5,039 nucleotides of DNA from NCBI GenBank assembly GCA_012515365.1, contig JAAYYM010000189.1, positions 1-5,039 of the forward strand, in the 5' to 3' direction. Below, piece by piece: positions 1 to 4,987 of the stretch. Position numbers and translations under genes: made by a program. The notes beneath the pieces are model-generated. The model was not told where the DNA came from, did no database searches, and worked only from the letters and a program-made list of their open reading frames with translations. Within the stretch, counting starts at the first letter, position 1. Each line of letters starts with the position of its first letter. The stretch comes from Clostridia bacterium (GTDB lineage Bacteria; Bacillota_A; Clostridia; Lachnospirales; Lachnospiraceae).

Positions 1-192
1 AGGAAGAGATTGAATTATAATCTGTATAACAGGATGATGTCGGCTGCTTATATCAGCAAGAAGAAATATCGTTTGGTATGTATCATGTATCTTTTTTGGG
101 CAAGCAGATATTATTATGGGTATAAAAGCAAGGAAGAGAACCTTTTGAATCTTCTTTCTGATTACAGAAAAAAACATCTTTTCATTGACTAA
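1..192 (+). CDS. C-terminal end of an unidentified protein, 5' truncated by the window edge
   Basis: The frame is open from the first base and ends at TAA 190-192, giving 63 visible residues. A TTG at position 10 could be read as a start, but it has no ribosome site, so this is most likely the tail of a longer protein. The tail is basic and aromatic-rich, with the segment LFWASRYYYGYKSKEENLL followed by a charged end (DYRKKHLFID). I see no catalytic motif and no convincing membrane helix. Such tails occur in glycosyltransferases and other enzymes, but I cannot assign a family. The next gene starts only 16 bases after the stop and its ribosome site lies in that gap, so the two are probably co-transcribed. 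The fragment may therefore belong to the same pathway. Confidence 0.6.
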   Translation, partial: RKRLNYNLYNRMMSAAYISKKKYRLVCIMYLFWASRYYYGYKSKEENLLNLLSDYRKKHLFID

Positions 193-196
193 TGAA

Positions 197-202
197 AGAA
201 GG
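197..202 (+). promoter_or_regulatory. Ribosome binding site deciding the ATG 209 start
   Basis: AGAAGG lies six bases before ATG 209 and continues as AGAAGGTG, a good match to the anti-Shine-Dalgarno sequence. The alternative upstream TTG at 185 has no such site and overlaps the previous gene's stop. Confidence 0.75.
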
Positions 203-208
203 TGCAAT

Positions 209-1216
209 ATGAGTTTCCTTGACGTAAATGTTTCACTTGTTCGTTTAAACATAGAACGTGAACAAATCGCCAATAGTTTCTTTGTCTGTAAATCAAATGT
301 ATATGGAATGGGATTCAGGCTGCTAAGTTATCTTAAGAAGCAAATTAAAGCAATCGCAGTTGCAGATATAGATGAATTTATGCTATGCAAGGATTATCTT
401 GATGAACGAACAGAATATCTGATAATGTACAGTAATATGACAGATGAACGTGTAAGAAAAATCACCTTTCATTATAAAGTATACTTCATCATTAACAGCA
501 TGAAAGATTTGGAATATGTTAATGTTCATGATATGGACAAAAGCAGATTTTATATACGAGTAGACGAATTTCTCGGTCTCCACGGGATTACACTCAGAGA
601 ATTATATACTGTTGAGAATATCAGTGAATATAGAGGACTGCTCGTTCATATAAATGAATACATTGCTCCTGATGATACAGACATACTGGAAACCGTAAGT
701 TCTTTGGCAGATAAAAACGGGATATTGTTCAACATAGGTGGTAGCAACGCCTATGATTATTTCAGGCGTAATTGTCGTGAAAATAATTATCTACGCTGTG
801 CCATGCGCTTTATCAACAACGCTAAAGCTCCAATAATAACGTTGCATCTTCACATCATAAATAAGACTACAGTAAATGGAAATAGTATGGAGGTGGGATA
901 CAGATCTGATCGAAAAAAATTTGAAAAATGTACTTTACTGACCGTTGATATCGGATATGGGAACTGGCCTTTGGTCTCAAGGCTGTATACCGGAAGAATA
1001 CCGCTGAAGTATCATGGAAGGAACCTTTTAATACCAGTTTATCCCTGTATGAATACTATGTGGTTATGTTGCGAGGATACTTTGGATTTTAGCGATACAC
1101 TTATTCTTTTTGAGGATCACAATGACATTGTAGAGATATGCCTTGCACTTGATATCGATATTGATGAGTTTTACACATCGTTCAATAATAATATAACAAG
1201 AAATTACAATTATTAA
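209..1216 (+). CDS. Divergent alanine-racemase-like PLP protein (fold type III)
   Basis: This 335-residue protein matches the two-domain layout of alanine racemase. The PLP-lysine motif is FVCKSNVYGMG (K28; usual form KanaYGhG). R196 in YLRCAM fits the arginine that contacts the PLP ring nitrogen. The C-terminal beta domain shows EVGYR (Y231, the second catalytic base), DIGYG (Y250) and PCMN (C280-M281). Substrate-site positions differ: the family's KVDTGMGRLG is RVDEFLGLHG at 117-126, so the lysine that is often carbamylated is R117 and the carboxylate-binding arginine is L124. The family's CMD is CMN, and the C-terminal SYR is SFN. The fold and cofactor are therefore well supported, but alanine as substrate is not. 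Racemisation of another amino acid, decarboxylation or a non-catalytic role are all possible. ATG 209 is chosen over TTG 185 because AGAAGG lies six bases upstream of it. Confidence 0.85.
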   Translation: MSFLDVNVSLVRLNIEREQIANSFFVCKSNVYGMGFRLLSYLKKQIKAIAVADIDEFMLCKDYLDERTEYLIMYSNMTDERVRKITFHYKVYFIINSMKDLEYVNVHDMDKSRFYIRVDEFLGLHGITLRELYTVENISEYRGLLVHINEYIAPDDTDILETVSSLADKNGILFNIGGSNAYDYFRRNCRENNYLRCAMRFINNAKAPIITLHLHIINKTTVNGNSMEVGYRSDRKKFEKCTLLTVDIGYGNWPLVSRLYTGRIPLKYHGRNLLIPVYPCMNTMWLCCEDTLDFSDTLILFEDHNDIVEICLALDIDIDEFYTSFNNNITRNYNY

Positions 1217-1256
1217 TCTCACTTAAAGCTGTAATAGAGTATATAAAATAATATTT

Positions 1257-1323
1257 ACTTAAGAAGTTGTTACAGTCAAAAAAATCTATTATGAAAGGAT
1301 TGAACACAATTTAACTTCTAAGT
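1257..1323 (+). repeat. Inverted repeat spanning the leader of the cysteine-synthase-like gene
   Basis: ACTTAAGAAGTT (1257-1268) can pair with AACTTCTAAGT (1313-1323), giving 11 base pairs with one bulged A and a loop of about 44 bases. The right arm ends about eight bases before ATG 1332, and the loop holds the only SD-like string (AAAGGA, 1294-1299). The long loop makes it a weak structure on its own. It could be a regulator site, a leader fold, or chance in AT-rich DNA. Confidence 0.35.
1267..1295 (+). promoter_or_regulatory. Possible internal promoter before the cysteine-synthase-like gene
   Basis: TTGTTA (1267-1272) and TATGAA (1290-1295) are separated by 17 bases, and each matches four of six consensus positions. 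The site lies in the only sizeable gap of the gene set (1217-1331), which is strongly AT-rich and shows no terminator. In DNA this AT-rich such matches arise by chance, so the call is weak. Other TATAAA-like strings near 1242 lack a matching -35 box. Confidence 0.3.
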
Positions 1324-1331
1324 TGGATAAT

Positions 1332-2366
1332 ATGAAATCATTGGTAAACGCAGTGTTAGGGAATACACCTATTATAAAACTTGATACACTATTTAATAAC
1401 AAAAATGTATATGCAAAATTAGAGTATTATAATCCGACTTTTTCAATAAAGGACAGAGCAGCTTTTAATATGGTAAAGCAAGCTTGGGACAACGGAAAGC
1501 TTAAAAAAGGCGATACAATAATAGAAGCAACCAGTGGAAATACCGGATTGGGATTATGCTTTGCAGCTTCCGTATATGAACTTCATTTAATTTGTACTGT
1601 TTTTTCAGATGTTCCTATTGAAAAGATAAATCTTTTAAAAGCATTTGGGGCAATAGTCATTATCTGTGACAGCAAGTATCCATCTTCCGGTGAAAAAGGA
1701 TATGTCGGTGTTGCAAAGAGAATAGCAGAAAAATACGAAAATGTCTATTATGTTGATCAGTTCAACAACAATAATAATGTAATGGCACATTATTATTCAA
1801 CAGGTCCTGAAATATGGAATCAGATGAATGCTGATATAGACTATTTATTTGCAACTATCGGTACTGGAGGAACTATTTCCGGAATAGGGAAATACCTTAA
1901 AGAAAAAAATCCTAGTGTGAAGATAATCGGAGTAGAACCAGTTGGTGGCATATACAAAAGTCATTTCAATAAAGAGGATGAACATTATATGGATCATCTT
2001 ATCCAGTCTATAAGTGATGACTTCATATCAGGTAATTTTAAGCAGGAATATGTGGATGAGGTCGTACAGGTAGAGGATCAGCATTCCTTCTCGATGTGTT
2101 ATGAAGCAATGCGTAAGGAAGGAATAATGATAGGTACGTCAAGCGGATGTGTATTATCAGCTGCAAGGGAGTATGATATTCCAGCTGAAAAAAAAGCCCT
2201 TTGTATTATTCCGGATCTTGGTTTGAAATATATGGACACTTTGTTCAACGATCAGTATCTTAGTGAAAACAACATTATTGTAGAAGATTGTCCGAAAAGA
2301 AAGCAGATAGCTGATGACCTGAGAGATTTCTGCTTTGCAAAAGATTTAGATTGCCAAGTATGTTAG
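1332..2366 (+). CDS. Cysteine-synthase / SbnA-like PLP enzyme (fold type II)
   Basis: This 344-residue protein is a clear member of the O-acetylserine sulfhydrylase family, which carries out beta-replacement on activated serine. Motifs in order: LGNTPIIKL (9-17); NPTFSIKDRA with the PLP lysine K40; the substrate loop EATSGNTGLGL (65-75); the phosphate-binding GTGGTISGIG (177-186); and SSG (270-272) near the ring nitrogen. NPTxSIKDR and the ending PDLGLKYMDTLF resemble CysM-type O-phosphoserine enzymes and the diaminopropionate enzyme SbnA more than classic CysK, so the serine donor and nucleophile are open. The tail carries four cysteines (C320, C334, C341, C344), ending CQVC, which is unusual. 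The start is uncertain: ATG 1332 and TTG 1323 are in frame and neither has a good ribosome site; I chose ATG. The stop overlaps the next gene's ribosome site, suggesting coupled translation. No partner SbnB is visible. Confidence 0.88.
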   Translation: MKSLVNAVLGNTPIIKLDTLFNNKNVYAKLEYYNPTFSIKDRAAFNMVKQAWDNGKLKKGDTIIEATSGNTGLGLCFAASVYELHLICTVFSDVPIEKINLLKAFGAIVIICDSKYPSSGEKGYVGVAKRIAEKYENVYYVDQFNNNNNVMAHYYSTGPEIWNQMNADIDYLFATIGTGGTISGIGKYLKEKNPSVKIIGVEPVGGIYKSHFNKEDEHYMDHLIQSISDDFISGNFKQEYVDEVVQVEDQHSFSMCYEAMRKEGIMIGTSSGCVLSAAREYDIPAEKKALCIIPDLGLKYMDTLFNDQYLSENNIIVEDCPKRKQIADDLRDFCFAKDLDCQVC

Positions 2367-2370
2367 GAGA
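2365..2370 (+). promoter_or_regulatory. Ribosome binding site supporting a TTG start at 2378
   Basis: AGGAGA lies seven bases before TTG 2378 and overlaps the TAG stop (2364-2366) of the upstream gene. The alternative starts in the same frame, TTG 2351 and ATG 2360, lie upstream of or next to this site and have no site of their own. The TTG at 2378 is therefore the best start despite being a minor start codon. The arrangement suggests translational coupling. Confidence 0.75.
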
Positions 2371-2377
2371 TGATTAT

Positions 2378-3850
2378 TTGAAACTGAATTTTTACTTATC
2401 AAATGATGAAAATAATTCAAAAATAGTTGTAAAGGATATTTCAGGTGACACAATCTGTGAGTATATTTGTTTCCATAAAAAAACGTTCAGCAATACAGGC
2501 GCAGATATAATAAAGACTACACTGCTTTCTTGGGCAATGATAGATTGCTCGATAACGGAAGAAATGCAGATTAACGTTCCAATAATGTCTTTTGAAGAAA
2601 AGTATCTGTCAGATAATTTCAACTATTGTTGCAAACTCTATCATAATGTTTACAAATACAGTTCTCCTAAGATAACCTATCCAGTAAAAAAAGAAGAAAT
2701 TAAAGAGCAGAAATGCATGAGTGATGTATTTTACCTTGGATATACACAGGGAAAAGATTCTACACTTTGCAAAAAATTGCTTGAATTTTGCAACAAGACG
2801 ATTGAGTACTATAAGGTCAGTTATGATTACGATACACCAGCTGATGACGGGCATATATACTGCGAGATAGTTAACAAAGAAAAATACAGCGTATGTTCAA
2901 TAACCGGCTTAAAGGAAAGATCTGACATCGTTTCTTTTCAGCAGGCAGACGATATCCATGTAACGTTTGCATGTCCTTATGTTTACACAAAAGAGAACTA
3001 TGGAAAATACCTAGTAGTCGGAATACCTTGGGACGCAATACATCAATTCAGTGATGGCACAAGCGATTTGGTACCTACAGAATCTTATCCTTCAATCATG
3101 CTGTTTGAAGAACTCCTGAATAATTATGGATATGAAGGTTTCAGAGTGATCTCTCCGATAGCTTCACTCCATACATATGGCGTTTATTCAAATCTTTGCA
3201 AGTTAATTGGCATAGATGAGCTTTTAAAACTTGACTCCTGCTGGGATGCTTATGAATATGGAGGACGGCCATGCGGATATTGCCCGAAATGTCAAAGATT
3301 GAAAGAAGTTTTCAGAAGATGTTTTGATAAAGAATATATAGAAGATGTTCCATATCTAGATATAGAAAGTGCAGATTTTCTTTTCGGTTCAGTTTATGCA
3401 ACAGAGCTTTTAGATAAAATGACTGCTGAAGAGATAATGGGCTCGGTTCTTATTGATGAATATAGTCAACGTTTTTCTGGTGAATTCATTCCTGTATTGC
3501 AGCAACTCTTCAAGCTTGAGGCAAGAAATACTGCTCTTGTTGATTATAAACCTGATAAACAGACTTGGAATGAGATACGTACTCAGCTTATCAATGCAAT
3601 AGGTATGGATTATTCAAAATTGTCTGACATAAAGGTAAATGACAAAAATGTACCGTTCCTTCCATTTGAAAAATATTATAAATGGAATAGAAATAATAAG
3701 ATTCTTAACTGTTTCAGTGAGGTCGAATACTACGATGCAGAATCCGCAAAGTGGATCTCCGTACCTCTTGGCGGAAATGGTACGAAATTAAGGCTGAATG
3801 ATAACCTGATATTCAGAAGATATCTGAAACTCATTTCCATAAATAGATGA
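2378..3850 (+). CDS. PP-loop ATP pyrophosphatase, QueC/MurL-like, with zinc-type cysteine cluster
   Basis: From TTG 2378 this is 490 residues. Residues 1-115 form a domain I do not recognise. The PP-loop follows as YLGYTQGKDSTL (119-130; T123, G125, K126, D127, S128), matching the SGGxDS loop that binds ATP in adenylating enzymes. Further on, FRVISPIASLHTYGVYSNL (255-273) and a cysteine set C288, C299, C302, C305 (CGYCPKC) match the order and spacing of the QueC zinc site. QueC is about 220-240 residues and converts 7-carboxy-7-deazaguanine to preQ0. This protein is about twice as long, closer to MurL, which adenylates and epimerises the glutamate of UDP-MurNAc-L-Ala-L-Glu. The last 185 residues have no motif I can name. 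Likely chemistry is ATP-dependent activation of a carboxylate, leading to an amide, nitrile or epimerised product; the substrate is unknown. No queuosine genes are nearby, so preQ0 synthesis is unlikely. Confidence 0.8.
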   Translation: MKLNFYLSNDENNSKIVVKDISGDTICEYICFHKKTFSNTGADIIKTTLLSWAMIDCSITEEMQINVPIMSFEEKYLSDNFNYCCKLYHNVYKYSSPKITYPVKKEEIKEQKCMSDVFYLGYTQGKDSTLCKKLLEFCNKTIEYYKVSYDYDTPADDGHIYCEIVNKEKYSVCSITGLKERSDIVSFQQADDIHVTFACPYVYTKENYGKYLVVGIPWDAIHQFSDGTSDLVPTESYPSIMLFEELLNNYGYEGFRVISPIASLHTYGVYSNLCKLIGIDELLKLDSCWDAYEYGGRPCGYCPKCQRLKEVFRRCFDKEYIEDVPYLDIESADFLFGSVYATELLDKMTAEEIMGSVLIDEYSQRFSGEFIPVLQQLFKLEARNTALVDYKPDKQTWNEIRTQLINAIGMDYSKLSDIKVNDKNVPFLPFEKYYKWNRNNKILNCFSEVEYYDAESAKWISVPLGGNGTKLRLNDNLIFRRYLKLISINR

Positions 3851-3869
3851 TTTAGAAGGAGAAAGAAAA

Positions 3870-4427
3870 ATGTCAGATTATCCAAAATTGCATAATGCTG
3901 TCAAAAATTCGGAAGTAATCGAGATTGTCAACGATGATAATGAAATATATAAATTCCGGAGATTTCCTTTCGGAGAGCAAGGAACATTTATGGATAAAGA
4001 ACTGATTTCAGAAATAACAGAAAGTATGGCACAAAGTATCAAGTCTGAAGATTCGAAATTTGATTATATCGTATCTCCAGAGCCGGGAGGACACACATGG
4101 GGAATGATGGTTTCATATGTATGTAATAAGCCAATAAATATACTCCGCATTACCTCAGAAAAGGATGATAGCAAGGGTATGCCAGTTTTAAGAAAAACTG
4201 CATATAACCATAACTATATGTATTTTGATTCTTTCAAAACCGGTGATAAGGTGATTATCGTGGATGACGTTATTAGTTCTGGAACAACAATAAAGTCAAT
4301 TATCAAACATCTGCTTACTCTTGGAGTTGAGGTAATAGGGGTACAGGTAATTCTTGTTAAGGGCGAGTTATATAAAAATATAGAATCTATCTATCATATT
4401 CCAGTAAAATATCTAATCAAGGATTAA
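3870..4427 (+). CDS. Type I phosphoribosyltransferase, adenine-phosphoribosyltransferase-like
   Basis: This 185-residue protein has the length and order of a purine phosphoribosyltransferase. The PRPP-binding motif VIIVDDVISSGTT (128-140) has both aspartates (D132, D133) and the phosphate loop SSGTT. An upstream YIVSPEPGGHTWG segment (66-78) sits where APRT has its substrate-loop strand, usually of the form vvGiesrGfifG. The APRT-like order continues with a K/R-rich stretch and YFDSFKTGDKV before the PRPP loop. These enzymes join or remove a base at ribose 5-phosphate in the cytosol. The base is not evident: the pre-loop motif differs from textbook APRT, and the setting argues for a pathway-specific base or a PRPP-dependent step rather than plain purine salvage. 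AGAAGGAG lies eight bases before ATG 3870, and the gene starts 19 bases after the PP-loop gene. It is the last gene before a terminator. Confidence 0.85.
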   Translation: MSDYPKLHNAVKNSEVIEIVNDDNEIYKFRRFPFGEQGTFMDKELISEITESMAQSIKSEDSKFDYIVSPEPGGHTWGMMVSYVCNKPINILRITSEKDDSKGMPVLRKTAYNHNYMYFDSFKTGDKVIIVDDVISSGTTIKSIIKHLLTLGVEVIGVQVILVKGELYKNIESIYHIPVKYLIKD

Positions 4428-4480
4428 TAAGATGTGCGGATAGAGTTGTAAACGAATAATAATCCACCTCCGAAAGTCGA

Positions 4481-4517
4481 AAAGAGTACAACAGCATAAA
4501 AGTTGTTGTACTTTTTT
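4481..4517 (+). terminator. Rho-independent terminator of the gene set
   Basis: AGTACAACA (4485-4493) pairs perfectly with TGTTGTACT (4504-4512), giving nine base pairs around a 10-base loop, and a run of six T ends at 4517. An A-run before the stem pairs with the T-run, so the structure may also act on the other strand. It lies 54 bases after the phosphoribosyltransferase stop and marks the end of the transcription unit. Confidence 0.85.
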
Positions 4518-4569
4518 AGTTTTGTCCCTATTATGCGTTGATCTGTTAATAAATGTCATAAAATATTAA

Positions 4570-4598
4570 TTGACATCTATTTCTCAGTGTGATAAAAT
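4570..4598 (+). promoter_or_regulatory. Strong sigma-A-type promoter
   Basis: TTGACA (4570-4575) is a perfect -35 box. After exactly 17 bases comes TAAAAT (4593-4598), five of six matches to the -10 box. It lies just downstream of the terminator and points into the leader of the signal-peptide stub. Expected transcription start is around 4605. Confidence 0.8.
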
Positions 4599-4707
4599 TT
4601 GAATGTGATAAACGGAGGTGTTAAGATTCGGGAAAAACTAACAATTTAATATTCAAACTGATTATCAACAACACAACTTACAACGATATTAAAATTTTGG
4701 AGGAAAA
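4599..4707 (+). other. Leader of about 100 bases before the stub ORF
   Basis: This AT-rich untranslated stretch runs from the promoter to the stub's ATG. It holds a strong SD-like GGAGGTG (4614-4620) with no ATG, GTG or TTG at a usable distance after it; only ATT 4626 fits, opening a seven-codon frame. A second ribosome site, GGAGG (4699-4703), serves ATG 4708. I see no stable hairpin or riboswitch core. Confidence 0.4.
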
Positions 4708-4755
4708 ATGTTTAAGAAATTACTATCAGCAGTATTATCAGCAGTTACAGTGTAA
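4708..4755 (+). pseudogene. Signal-peptide stub of a lost secreted-protein gene (or a 15-residue peptide)
   Basis: The frame MFKKLLSAVLSAVTV ends at TAA 4753-4755. It has a near-ideal start: GGAGG at 4699-4703, four bases plus an A-run before ATG. The sequence reads as the first half of a Sec signal peptide, with a positively charged end (KK) followed by a hydrophobic, serine- and alanine-rich core. It stops before any cleavage site. Downstream in the same frame come ASEYAIKET-like codons and then at once a hairpin, so almost all of a mature protein is missing. The simplest reading is a deletion that left promoter, leader, start and terminator. A true short membrane peptide is the alternative. 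Confidence 0.5.
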
Positions 4756-4777
4756 GCGTCAGAATATGCTATCAAAG

Positions 4778-4808
4778 AAACAGACTCACCTCGAAGGTGG
4801 GTCTGTTT
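4778..4808. terminator. Strong hairpin after the stub, probable terminator
   Basis: AAACAGACTCACCT (4778-4791) pairs with AGGTGGGTCTGTTT (4795-4808). That is 14 pairs including one G-T wobble, around a three-base loop. The plus strand has only a short T-tail (GTTTGAG). On the minus strand the stem is followed by GTTTCTTTGA, so it may also act there, after the transposase fragment. It is most likely the original terminator of the lost gene. Confidence 0.65.
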
Positions 4809-4813
4809 GAGTA

Positions 4814-4912
4814 TCAAGTATTAAATGGCAAGCTAATCGTCCCGACAGGCTGCGAGAACAGTTCCGTCAGATACTGCTCTGTATCCACACCGTTTGCCTG
4901 AGCTGTGGCAGC
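4814..4912 (-). pseudogene. C-terminal fragment of an IS66-type transposase
   Basis: Read on the minus strand, the frame gives ATAQANGVDTEQYLTELFSQ and further residues, ending in SLPFNT and TGA (4816-4814). The pattern of ETAKANGLxPxxYLxxLLxxLP is the typical end of IS66-family transposases (TnpC). Only about 33 codons remain, a small fraction of a protein of about 500 residues. The upstream side breaks off where a different IS-like sequence begins, near 4913. Its base composition is visibly richer in GC than the flanks, consistent with a transferred element. The IS66 right-end repeat should lie between 4814 and the hairpin, but I could not identify it. Confidence 0.65.
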
Positions 4913-4928
4913 GAGTCTATCCTAAAAT

Positions 4929-4957
4929 TTGTGTAAACCTCTGAAGTAGTGTATAAT
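4929..4957 (+). promoter_or_regulatory. Promoter of the right-edge ORF
   Basis: TTGTGT (4929-4934), a 17-base spacer and a perfect TATAAT (4952-4957) lie just upstream of ATG 4988. The -10 box overlaps the end of the left arm of an inverted repeat. Transcription would begin near 4964, at the edge of the loop, so the promoter's own mRNA would lack the left arm. Confidence 0.65.
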
Positions 4958-4981
4958 AGAAGAGACACTACTTCGGAGGTT
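4936..4981 (+). repeat. Inverted repeat covering the ribosome site of the right-edge ORF
   Basis: AACCTCTGAAGTAGTGT (4936-4952) pairs with ACACTACTTCGGAGGTT (4965-4981): 17 pairs with one T-G wobble and a 12-base loop. The right arm contains the SD sequence GGAGG (4975-4979). In a transcript that reads in from outside, the SD would be buried in this stem. Confidence 0.85.
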
Positions 4982-4987
4982 ATAATT

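Noticed and set aside
185..208. Extended TTG start for the alanine-racemase-like protein
   Set aside because: It overlaps the upstream stop and lacks a ribosome site, whereas ATG 209 has AGAAGG at ideal spacing.
383..583. Minus-strand frame of 66 codons inside the alanine-racemase-like gene
   Set aside because: It lies opposite a well-supported gene, has no ribosome site and shows no family motif.
1229..1275. CTGTAA/TTACAG pairing as a terminator after the first PLP gene
   Set aside because: It has only six pairs with a loop of over 30 bases and no T-run at the right place.
1332..2366. SbnA-SbnB diaminopropionate pathway
   Set aside because: The SbnA-like features are real, but no ornithine-cyclodeaminase-like SbnB gene is visible, so the full pathway cannot be claimed.
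2392..2854. Two minus-strand frames inside the PP-loop gene
   Set aside because: They overlap a strongly supported coding gene, and their hydrophobic character is what antisense reading of AT-rich coding DNA commonly gives.
2378..3850. Queuosine/preQ0 synthesis or a 7-deazapurine DNA-modification locus
   Set aside because: The QueC-like core fits, but the protein is twice the usual size and no QueD, QueE, GTP cyclohydrolase, TGT or Dpd gene is present in the window.
2378..4427. Antiphage defence system with a QueC-like component (Qat or type IV CBASS)
   Set aside because: Those systems need partners such as an ATPase and TatD nuclease, or a nucleotide cyclase. The neighbours here are PLP enzymes and a phosphoribosyltransferase.
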